Assembly (NCBI GenBank): GCA_033964015.1
Contig: CM066923.1
Location: 4,512,978 to 4,576,977 of the forward strand
DNA from: Scolanthus callimorphus
Lineage: Eukaryota > Cnidaria > Anthozoa > Actiniaria > Edwardsiidae
Length of the DNA stretch: 64,000 bases
Direction of reading: 5' to 3'
The notes under the pieces were generated by a model. That model was not told the origin of the DNA and ran no database searches. It saw only the letters and a program-made list of their open reading frames with translations. The position numbers and the translations under genes were made by a program. Positions 35,281 through 47,605 of this stretch are shown piece after piece; within the stretch, counting starts at the first letter, position 1, and each line of letters begins with the position of its first letter.

Positions 35281-35416
35281 GGTCCGGTTCCTGAAAGGTT
35301 GGATAAGTTATCCATGGATAAAAGTTATCTGTTGTATAGGATTTGTTCACGATTTATCTGTTGGATAAGCGTTTATCTACAGATAACTCTTAACTGACCT
35401 TCTAGGAACCGGCCCC
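35281..35416. mobile_element. MITE-like inverted repeat
   Basis: GGTCCGGTTCCTGAAAGGT at the left pairs with ACCTTCTAGGAACCGGCCCC at the right. Inner TTGGATAAGTTATC and TTATCTACAGATAA blocks also pair. Confidence 0.7.
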
Positions 35417-35864
35417 AGATGTCTAATATGGCGACCAAACTAAACTTTTTGGCGACAAGAAATTTTTGTAGGCGCCAATGCCACGAAGTGAAAGACCCTG
35501 TGACCGATGGGCGTGACGAATAGTTCGGGCCCATAAAACTCTATGCTAATGAGTAATGAACTCAATCCGTTAAAATCTCGTGGAATTTCGATCCATCCTT
35601 TGGTCTAAAAACTGATTTATGTGATACGAAGTCATAGAACAACAAACTAATGGTGTTATTTGGAAGTTTCTTACCGTATCAGATAAACACAAAAAACAAT
35701 CATAACATTGTCACACCCATCGGACACATGGTCTTTAATGTCGGGCCCTGCAAACCGGAACCTCAATATTAAACCGAGCCAGTCCGCCGGCAATCCCGCC
35801 TGATAAACTCCGAAACAACAACCAAGGATTAGCTCTATAGGTCTATGATATAGTTTTAGCTCTG

Positions 35865-37467
35865 CTATACGTTTTTGTCTTGTATCGAGTAGCCATGCTC
35901 GCTGCTCTCGGGGTGGTAGTGCTGGAGCAGTGCCAAGTCCTCCTCGACCACGCGACAATCTTCCCTTCCCAACCAGGTATGACGTCATCATCCTCGATAC
36001 CTGAAGACGGAAATAAATAAATGGGTTGAGTTACCGCAAACCTTAGATCCCTAATGATAAATGTTTGCAGCTATCTAAGCCCTAAAAATGCGCAGCTCAT
36101 ATAAATGGCTGCTTTCTCCGACTCTTTACGTTGCTAGGCTGACAAAATGGCGGCTATCGGAGGCTCTTAATCTCGTCCGCGGTTTTGACTTCGATGCGCT
36201 GACCACTAACTTTCACCACTTACAGGGGCGTAGCCAGGATTGAGAAAGGGGGGGGGAGTCACTTCTGTACAAATGTATGGTGCTCCTTTCAAGTTTTTCA
36301 AGTTTTTTTCTTATATGTTACTGTATTTTTCTTCTAAAAAGGCCCTTTTTCTTCACAGGCCCTGCAGGACCCCCCCCCCCCCCCCCACACACTAGATACG
36401 CCCCTGCACTCACCAATAACTCACTCTCTTAGGTTTACGTAGAAGGGAAATGTGTGTTTCACTTACCTCTTCCTTGACTGTTCCAAACTCAGGATCCAGC
36501 GCTTTGAAATGGAAGCGATACGGACCAGGCCGGTCAAACACGACCTTGAAATCGCGCAATAGGATATCGCCCAATCTGCGCGAAAATCAAAAGACGCATT
36601 CCAGTGAACGTTGGGATAAGATGCTGGGGATTGATGTTAAGCATGGTGTCGATGTTTTAAATCTGGAAAAGTTGCACACATAATCGAGGGTAGGTACCAT
36701 TATAGCAGCGTGGTAAAAAATTCCACGATGGACACGCTATAACGGGTGGGCATTCTGAAGGTTGATTTACACGCGGCGATATTTCGAGCCGAGCATTACG
36801 CGCGACGATTTGTCGGACCTCTGAGCTTGATCTGCGAAATGAAAAATCGGGCCCGAAAACATAAATTTGTTCAATTGCAACAGATTTTTAGAAGTCGTAC
36901 CGACATCGAATGATTCAGGCTTAAAAATTGTTTTCTAGGGTCGGTGGGTAAACATAATTTCTGGGTGGTAGGGTAGAAATTCAAAGGAATTCTAGTATAG
37001 GATGTAATTTCAGTGCGGGTATTCTGATTACATGAAATTCTAGGGTGGGTGAATACAAATTCCAAGGTAATCATGTATCAGAAATTCACGTGAATTCCAA
37101 GGTGGGATGGGTGAGTTTCAGGACGGGTAGACAAAAGAGGGTCCACATGCGATACAATATACTGCGCAACAATTATTCATGCAATGTTAAACTTTACAAA
37201 TTCCCCTGTTCAGTTACCTTTTCGGTATGGTAGTCAGGAAGGGCGTGACGGTCTTCTCAGTAAAGTACAACACCTTAGTGGAGGCACCCGATGCGTCCCT
37301 CTCGAACACTCGTGATGTGTAGCCGTTCCCTCGATGTACGAGCTTCACGTAACCAAACCGATCGCTATACTCGACACCATTAATTTCCTAGGGAAAAGGA
37401 AATCAACGGAGTGAGCTTATTTTTCGGAGGAAAACATGCAGAACCTCTTACGGTGTGTATTGTGTGT

Positions 37468-37498
<31 letters not shown>

Positions 37499-40400
37499 GG
37501 GCAGAGGATTTTGGGGGAGATCCCTTCATTTTGGGGCGAGCGAAAGGGAGGATCTCTCAAAACCTGAAGTAGTTATTCCAGCGACTTCTCTATCATTTGC
37601 ATTTTTCTACTCACTCCACTCAACATTTTTGGGCTAGCATTTGAGGGGGGTCAACATTTTTGGGCTTGCATTTGAGGGGGGTCTAAATTTTTGGGCCCCG
37701 GGTTTGAAAAAAATGAATCGAATATTTACTAACCCCATCCTCTCCGCCGTGTCTACCATTAACAAGCGGCCTGTCCATTAAACTTGTAATGGTCTGCAAT
37801 GAAAGACATGATATCACTGAATGAGATTTGATAGAAGAGTATTCTTAAAATCAATCTCATGGCGTCATAAGCGTGGATGCTTGAGAGGATCTTGCCCGCG
37901 ATTCACCCAGATGGCGAATGGCTGTCCAAGAGGGTGTAGTGTGGCTTCTTAAGTACGACGTCGCAAAAACCGAGGAGAAACGCGTACGACGCAAGGAGCG
38001 CGGAAGGACTCTTCCGGCTAAAGGCCGGCAGTCTGGCGTGCAAATCGGACTTATTAGTGCACAAGTAATTCTTATATGGACAATCCTACTCGACCATGCA
38101 TGAGGGATACCCTGACGATTCTTAAAAGGAATATTACTCCACGACAAGGGGTTATGCTGAAGGCACATCGGCGCTACATGTAAGTGAAATCATAATCTAG
38201 TCATTGAGTGACAGGCTGGTCACCATCAGAGGGGCCATTCTGTCCCAAGTGGTTCTTAAACGTCCCCCATTACTTCAGAGTTCTCTGCTGCGAACTCTGA
38301 AACAACCGTCAAGCCGTGTTTTAGCAGCATCCTTCGATCGTACAACTAACGCTTAGCAGCACAAACATCACTCGAAGGTTTTTGCAACCGCTACCGGGTT
38401 GCTTAGATGTTTGATTCAGGGAACTTTTTGAAAAAATTAATTAGTCGGTGCAGATTTCATAGAATTATTAAAGCTGCAGTAACTGGTATTGTAGAAAGAG
38501 CGATTAATTCTAATCTCAAGGACATAGAGCGGATTTCACATGACCACCGTGAAAACAATCGCAATTGAGCAATCGCTAGCGAATCAGAATCAAGAGAAAT
38601 CACAACTTGCTTCTGAAGGGCTTTCTTCTCAGCCAATAACAAGCCGAACCAATTACTAAGTAATTGCACAACTGCATTTACAGCAGAGTTGATTGGCTGA
38701 GAAAAATGAGTAGCCAATGAGAACGCCAAGCAATCGCAATTACATAACAAGTCACGACGGTCATGTGAAATCCGCTCTTACACGCAGCAAAAGTCAATTC
38801 AACTCAGACCAAGACGAAGGAACACAAGACATTATTATTTGAGTCCTCGTACAGTACCTGTTCTAGCGTGTCTAGGGGTGTGGTGATGGGGTCGTGAGGT
38901 CGGAAACACTCACGTAAACTTTCTATCGCTTCTCGGACCAGGTCCATTTCTTCTGTTGACTGGTGATTTAAAAATACAAGGTATATTATATTTGTGGCAT
39001 TATCCAAAGGGAAGCACATTTAGAAATAACAATCACCAGTGTAGCAGCTTGCACGTGAGGTTTAACGCTATTGCCTTGATACACATGATTGTTCTATTGT
39101 TTTCGTGTACTGTCTTGGGTTTCCAATGTTTCGTTTTGCAGTGAGGTACATCAACCCAATAGAGCTGCTACACGATCCATAACAATCCTAAAGTGTCCTC
39201 TTTTAAATTCTCTTACCGGTCGACTGTGTCCTGGGTATTCTACCGACTGGGGCGCTAGTATTTTCTGCTCCAGAGACATCATCTTCTGGTCTTGAGACGA
39301 AATGCGGCTTGAGATATCAGCCTAAGTGAAAGAACAACTCATAATATATTTTCTTGCGCACATTATTCTCGTTAAAAGTATATAAGACCGCGCGATATTG
39401 TAGGTGGACCATTTTGATAATAAAATGCCCATCATCAACCGTTAGCCTTCGCCCCGGTTTCTTTTGTTTTCCATTGTTTTTCGTCTGCTCTGATTGGCTA
39501 ATACAGTAAAAACCCGCATAAAGAACAGGTGTTTTGGGGAATCAGGCTGATTCTGTTCTTGTATATTGGTGTCTTCTGCAAAATCAGGCTGAAAATGTTC
39601 TTAAGGTGTTCTTAAAGTTGTTTCTTAACATCAAATTCTGCATACACTACCAACAGTCAATATTGGTAGAAAGGTGACATTCATTTAGTAACAACAATTA
39701 GTCAAGTCTAAAAAAAATTGCTAAATGTACCCTGGAATTCCTGCTGTAGAACTGTGTGTGCATGGTCTAGCACATTTATATATTGATCTCCTCGGTACTC
39801 CCACACAGTGGGTTACTGTACTCGAACCTAACTGGCAGCAATTTTTTTATACAAGAACAATTTTCACTCTTTTCAGGCTGCATGTGTTCTTATGTATAAG
39901 GTACCTTTTGACCAAATTTCAGCCTGAGTGTTCTTAAACCAGTTGTTCTTTTATGCGGGTTTTTACTGTAGTCCGCAAAGGCTGTCGGTGGATGATGGGC
40001 CGGAACTCGCACGCTTAATATTCGTCCACCGTGGACTTAAAATAGGTAAGATTGTATCCGTGAAAACAAAAAAAATTTGCCCGTAGTAATCAAAATAATC
40101 CTCCAGATTAATAGACAAACCTTTCAAGTGTTAGACAAATGCAATTCTACGCTGTTTTGACCTGTTATCAAGAGGATGGAATTGGATTGCGATTGAGCCG
40201 TTTTCTTATCAGAGAAGTGGCCAGCAAGCGTGCGAGAGCTCCTTTAAGGCGTGTTCTGACTGTAAGAATACGATTTTTTTTGCTAATACATGAAATGTCT
40301 AGCAACCATACTCCTCAGGGACAAACAACAAAAGAACAAAATGAATGGCCTCGTTCTCCCGTGGCTTCCTTCTTTTGTTACTTGCTCCTTGAGGGTGTGT

Positions 40401-43400
40401 AGCCTTGTCCAAGTTATTCCATGTATTAGCAAAGTTGTGTATTGAGCATTGAAACCCTTTACGACACCCGAGATGCTTGCAATTCTAGGTAAGTAATAGA
40501 AAGGCCATGACATGACACTAACCTCATGGTTGGTGACCGATTGAAGTTGTCCTTGCAGCTCGTGAATCCTTTGGCGTAACTCGTGCACTAGGGCATTCTC
40601 GCTGTGACGACTGGAGACAGCCTGAAAGGAATGCGAAATTCACACTTAGGAAAACCCTCGACAAATGCCACTTGTTTTGGTTCCCCTGAGAGGGGGGAAG
40701 GACTCCCACTCGGTCGTCCTATCCCTTGGGTATAAACATTCACTCAGATATCAAAAGAGTTGTCTGCTATTCCTCAGAGTGTCTCACGTTAATGGTAGCC
40801 TACAGCAGTTAACTTCGTATGCCTTATTTCCTACGTACCTCTTAGGGTGAAAACGTTCTTTGACCAAACCCAATTTTCCATCTCTTATGGGTAAAGTTGC
40901 GATGGACCACACCCTGTTTACATCCCTTAAGGCCCGTTCACACGGCACGATCTTGAAGTACGATTTCTGTGACGATCGTCGACTTCATATCGCGCGGTGT
41001 GAACGGCGGGCGATTTGGCTCTGCGATATTTGTCAGTTTGTTGGCGATCTGAAGAAATCGCGCCGCGTCGCAGTGGAATGTGAACATATTGAAAACGCAT
41101 GCGACGTCGCGGCGACATCGCAAGTGAAATCGGATCGATAAAATCGCCGTGCGTTCACACTGCGCGATGCGGCATCGCCGTGAGATCGCCGCAGAATTTG
41201 CTCCGTGTGAACGGGCCTTTAGGTTTGGAAGTATTTTTTTACCGACGATCATCCTCGCATATATTTAGGATATCCCCCCTTCCCCGGTCCCAAGACTATC
41301 CTCTGTTGTCCAAGTTAGGACATTATTTGGAACTTCAAATCCATCTTTCATGAGCTCAATCTTAGTTTGTACACAATGACATGCTCACCTCCGCATATCT
41401 CATGTGCTCCATATCTCTGAGCGTGTCCTCTAACTCCGCTCTTTGTCTGTCCATCGCCTTCTCTCGTCTCAGAATCTCCGTCCGCATGGCAGATATCTCC
41501 GCGTCTCTCTCGTCAACTTTCCGCTGCAGTTCCGTCACCTCAGCGTCCTGATTGTGCTGGGCGAAGCCATATTTCAAGAGCTGAAGGCGAAGACAAGTAT
41601 GTAATGTGTTTTAACAGGATAAGCAGGCACCAAAACAGTTGCTAATGCAACTAGATTTTATTTCTGGCAACTAAAAGTTTTCATCTCCCGTCACCACCTT
41701 GACAGAAAAACCTCTCTAGGGCAAATACTCTGGAGATTGGTCAACACATGATAAATCGGTGAACCGTTTGGTTTTGAGCATTGGGTTTGTGGGTCTTGCT
41801 CGTGAAAAATTCCCCCCTCCCCTGCCTTCCCCCTAAAAATGGCACATGGCCACCTAAATTCGGGAACTCGCTACGTACTAGGAGCAAACTATTATAAAAT
41901 AGTTCGTTCCGGCCCTAAAAAAAGTAGCCCTCCCTGCTGACCATACCTCAGATTTGAGTTGCATTATGACCTCCTCTTGTTGATTCATTCGTGACATCAG
42001 ACCTGATTTGATCCCTGTAGGTTGATACACTCTTCCTTGTACTTGTTGCGCTCAGATTTCAACTGGTCATACTCGGCGCTTTGCTGGTTGAGACGCGCGT
42101 TCACAATGGTTAGCTGCTCTTGTTGGCCTGTGCCCTCGAGGTAGGAACATTCTGTTGGGACTTCATCGTCTTCCACCCTACCATCAAGCAGCTACAAGTG
42201 GAAAAAAAAACTTTAGTGTTGCTACGTACCGATGTTGCTAGCTGACAGGCTTCCTGTGGTGGGCGCGCGCGCAAAAAAGGGCGGGAAAAGTTATCTTTTC
42301 ACAACAACATGTTGTTTTGTGAAATATCTCAACAAAAACCATAGTCTTTCTATCAAATGCGTGCGATTTTGCGGGATATAAGGCTAAAATGCATGACATA
42401 TCAGAATACAAGGCATTAAAACATCTACAAAATGTTCCCAAGTACTGACTCACCAGTTTCTGTAATTCTAGTAATCTCTCCTTGGTGTCAATAATATCCT
42501 CACTCATCCCTTCCTGCTCGACATTCAGCTCATATAGAAAATCTGCCGTCATGCAGCTACTCTATTATTCCTTGCTTTCTTTTTAGAATGAGTAATTCCT
42601 GAGTCCACATCAGAACCAGAGTGCTCTGACCCATCATGCCTCCATCGTCGAGGGGTTGCGGTACCACTTCCAGGAGTGGACCTCCCTGAGCGCGCTTTGT
42701 CTTGGGTGTCACTACTTGATGCATGGCTTTGTCTCCGTGGGGTGCTGGGGAGAGAGTCACCTCCTGGAAGCATAGGGGTGCTACCACTTGCCCCTTCAAC
42801 TTCTATCTTGGGAGGCGTACTCATTATGTCAGCTCGGTGCTTCCTAGGAAACAGAGATGGGGGAGTCTTCAATGTGAGAAATATCATAGGTTGGGTGTAA
42901 GGACCTACTGTAGAACTGCAGCTGTTATTACCCTATATTCCCTTTACTTTGTCCATCCTTGTCAAACACACATTCTTTCCATTTGTATGAGTAATATGCT
43001 CTATGCCTAATGCTTTCCAAGTTCTATTTAATAATATTGCCTGTATCTATACCATGCTCTATGCCTAATGCTTTCCCAAGTTCTATTTAATAATATTGCC
43101 TGTATCTATACCATGCTCTATGCCTAATGCTTTCCCAAGTTCTATTTAATAATATTGCCTGTATCTATGCCATGCTCTATGCCTAATGCTTTCCCAAGCT
43201 GCTCTATGTTGCCTGTATCTATGCTATGCTCTGCGCCTACTGCTTCCCCAACCTGCTCTATGTAAACATTGCCAGTATCTTTAGACTATTCTCTATGTCC
43301 AATGCTTCCCCAAGCTAATCTATGAAATAACATTTGCCTGTAACTATGCTCTATGCTTAATTTTTTACTCAACTGAGTATAAATTCACGAAGACCCCAGT

Positions 43401-46400
43401 GGAAATTCCAGGTTCATCAATAGGGGGTAACGGATATTAAATGGAACAGCCCAATGACATAAAAGAATGTACCATTTCCAGTACTAAAACTTACTTGAGT
43501 CGAGCTGGTATGTGTCTGCCGACATTTGCAGCAGCTCTACTAGCCTCTGCTATTGCGGCAGCTGCATCAGCAGCAGCTGCTGCTGCTGAGGGTGTCCTTG
43601 TCACCTTCCTTCCTGTTGATGTGGGTGTCAAACTAGTGGTCTGCACAGATGTCTGTTTCACACTGCCAGGTTTGAAGTGTGCAGCTAGGGCTAGGATTAG
43701 TCGCATGACTGCCTTCAAGCTGCCTTCAAGGATTTCTGCAAGATAATTAATGAATAATTTAAGAACAATTTTTGAACTGAAAAGAGGAATCAACACTTGA
43801 GGTCTGATGAAAAGAGAAAATGAATGTGAATGTTTAACAGAAGCAAGAAGAGAAACAGCAGAGAAATACCTTGGATGAAGTATGGTGCATCTTGATCTTG
43901 TTGATGGCCATGAACTGCAGCACTTGATCAACATTTTCTTTCATAGCAGCCAAACTAGTTGGATTCTCATTAATCTTTAGCCGCTCACCAGCTGGTATCA
44001 AATCAACACAACTACTTTTAGTTTTATTAGTGACAATACAGTGTTTAAAGAATACTTCTTGTAGGGGTACCCTGTGTCAAGCAATTGCTGCTTTTGATCA
44101 TCATTATAATGGCGCAGTCTCATGAAGAGCTAAGACGATAATATGGTCAGCAAATTTCATGAGATACAACACTCAAAATTATCCAGGTTTCATATGATAG
44201 GAAAATTGAAACATTATACATGGTGGTCGACAGGCATTTTTAAAAGAATTATTCGAGAGCAGTGAATATGCCAGTTGAATTAATTAGAATATTCACTGCT
44301 AGCCATTTCAAAACTGAAGGTTGCAGAGCCCTCAATACAAAACAGTGATTTTAGGGGAAATCAATGTGTAAGAATATGGCAAAATGGAATCATTTTGTGT
44401 TAGCGTGTTTTTATATTTCCTCAAAAAATCACTAACATAAAAAAACACATTCTGGCTTAATTTTGAGCATTATGAAATCTATACCAAAACTGACAAGACA
44501 GCACTTCATTTGTGTGGAAGCGAGAGTGCTTTTTTCCAGAATTAGGTTGGTTTAGTTAGCCACTAAACTTTATACTGTAAAATTACTAAATCATTTGACA
44601 AGTTTTTGACACAAATTTAGACTAAAAAGATAACTCCCAGACATAAAATTCACTGTGACACGAAATAATATAATTGAACATGGCACGTTGGATAACAAAT
44701 GAACCTTCAGGACTTTAAATATGCTCTTTTAAAATGAAACATCCTTTTTGATACATTTCAAGTTTTTATGGTGAATTATCTTTCAAGAAACAACTTTTAA
44801 ATTTGCCAAAAATGAATGAATAATCTTTAAAGAAGCAAAGCTATCACAAATTACTTCCCCTGAGCAGCTAAAAAGTCAAGATTCACATTTTATATGATTT
44901 ATGTAAACAAACATCTCCGCTGCCTAGCAATGTCAAATATTGCATGGTAAAAATTCCGATTTCGTCTTACTGAACATAGGGATAGTGACTTAATGTAGCT
45001 TTATGAAATTCACATATTCAGGTACATGACATCCATGACACATAAGTAAAACAGCTTACAACAAGATATCTTACCTACTACTTCTATAAGCTGGATAAAG
45101 GCTACACCATCTTTCATATCTCGAGGGAGATCTTGAATGAATCGACTCCCAGGGTGTTTCTTTAGTTGTGAATTCACCCATGCAGTGTAAGCTTGCAGTT
45201 GCTCCTAAAAACAGAGACAAAAATGAAAACAGTATTATTAGCTACATATGTATGTCTATTACAGTTCTAAATACTCTTTTGAAATTGACCTTACCAGATA
45301 AGCTAAGTCTAAAGAATTTGTAGAGTTGTATTTTGACTTGTGGTGGTGTTTTCTCCGTTGTGAATCCATGGTTTGAGAAGGCATTAATAAAAAGATTATT
45401 CCTTAATTTTCTCAACCTGAGAAAACATTTCTGATGTACAATAACATATTTAGTTAGCTAGTTATTCCTAGGAAGAAATAATATTCCTATTAAAAAATAA
45501 TGTTTAAATATGCTGGTTAGCAAAAGATGTCAGACTTTGTCTCTCATTGCGTCAGTTAACTCTTATAATAGGGACACTTAAACTGAAGGCCTCCATCTTA
45601 GAAGCGTTTTAGTAGACAAAAAGTTCAAGCTTGAATGCACATATATTGCTTCACAAATATGCAAAAACAAAGAAGTGCTTATGCATAATAATCAATTAAT
45701 TTTAATGAAGAATTTGTTTAAAACAAAGAGAGAGGTTATTGGATAACACTAGGTATCTTATTTATCATCAGCCTTTTTTTCATTAAAAAGAGCCAAAAAT
45801 ATTCTTAGCTGCATGAGGAACTAAAGTGTTACTGGCTGTCTGTAGCCAAAACCACACGGACGTTAAATCAGACACAGAATCTAACCATTTTAACCCTGAT
45901 TGTTTATGGTGGAAGCATAAATATTTCATAATTAATAAAAATTTTACATAAAATAAAAATATTTAAAACTACAACACTTTCTTGACCGATTATGGTAAAT
46001 TATAAAAAGTAATACTAGGATTGTGCAGATTATGTTGCATAAACTCTGAACTGCTTCTAAGCCCAATGCAAATTTCCCAATTTCTGATGAATGGAATTTT
46101 GTTTACACAAGAGCTTCATGTATTTCATTCAATTACACTGTACATTTGGCAAATGTTCAATGCGAAACACCAATGAAAAGCATGATATTCAAGACTTTAA
46201 TTATAAAGTCAATTAAATTTATACATAAAATGACCAAAATAAAATGTGAGAGAATACCTTAAGTTGTACAGTACATTTAAGTTAAAGAGCAGTATTTAAC
46301 TAGGTTTATGGTTGAAACTATTGGTTAAAGCACCATAGACTACATTATATAAATATACAGGAAATAATTAAACTACAATGTATTGCCCTAAGGAAGATGA

Positions 46401-47560
46401 TAGGTACAATAAAAACCCGCATAAAAGAATAGGTGTTTTGGGGATTCAGGCTGAGTTTGTTCTTATACATTTGGTGGTTTCTGCAAAAATAGCCTGAAAA
46501 TGTTCTTAAGGTGTTCTTAAAATTTACCTCTTAATATTAGAGATAATAGCTTACTGCATACACTACCAACAGTCAAAATAAAGAATGTGATTGGCAGAAG
46601 GTGACAGTAATTTCGTAACAACAGTCTAAAAACAATTGCTAAATGTACCGGAAATGTACTGGAATTCCCCATACATGTCATGCTGTAGACTCTGTGTGCA
46701 ATAGTTTAGCACATTATTACGTTACGTTACGTTACGTTACCCTGGAATTCCCCATACATGACATGCTGTAGACTCTGTGTGCAATAGTATAGCACATTAT
46801 TACGTTACGTTACGTTGCGTTACATTACGTTACGTTACCCTGGAATTCCCCATACATGTCATGCTGTAGACTCTGTGTGCAATAGTATAGCACATTATAT
46901 TGATCTGGATGTCCCACACTAGATTACTAATCTCGAATCTAACTAGCAACCATCTTTTTATACAAGAACAATTTTCACTTTTCAAGCTGCATGTGTTCTT
47001 ATGTATAAGGTATCTTTTTGACCAAATTACAGCCTGAGTGTTCTTAATCCTCATGTTCTTTTATGCGAGTTTTTACTGTAGTAAACACAATGTTTTAACT
47101 ACTGGCAGCCATGATCTATTATGGACTTTTATCCCTGCCAACTGAATGACAAATATTCAGGATTTTCCAGGAGGTCTTTACTTATTTTCCAGGAGTTTTT
47201 ATGGGGTAGAAATGTCCTCCCCCCTAGTCCCCCCCCCAAAAAAAAAACACACAGTTTAAAAGGAAGCTCCTTTACTATATTGGACCAATATATGGCAGTA
47301 TGATAACAGTGCTAATTGTCATAATTTGCAGCCCAAAATAAGATTAGCAAAAGTGACCCACTCAGCCACATTTGAGTTGAAACATTTTTCCAGCTGTTTT
47401 CCAGGATTGTCCTTAACATTCCAGGACTTTCCAAGGAAGGAAATGAAAATCCAGGATATTCCAGGATGTGTAGGAACCCTGCTGTTCACTGTCATTGGGG
47501 GTGTGAATTTTCTCTAGAAATTCCAGAGGTGGGAAGATTGTATCTTTACCCCCTTTGCTG

Positions 47561-47605
<45 letters not shown>

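Larger units (their letters stand above)
33271..35864. other. Convergent intergenic region, repeats only
   Basis: No exon with family similarity. It contains inverted-repeat elements at 33449-33912, 34406-34581 and 35281-35416, and a C/A-rich low-complexity stretch at 34621-34660. The 3' UTRs of ZRSR2 and DIXDC1 presumably extend into the two ends. Confidence 0.65.

Noticed and set aside
43545..43600. Poly-alanine stretch in DIXDC1 exon 4 as artefact
   Set aside because: The frame is continuous with the CH domain and ends at a good donor; GCA/GCT codons are mixed, so it is probably real low-complexity linker.
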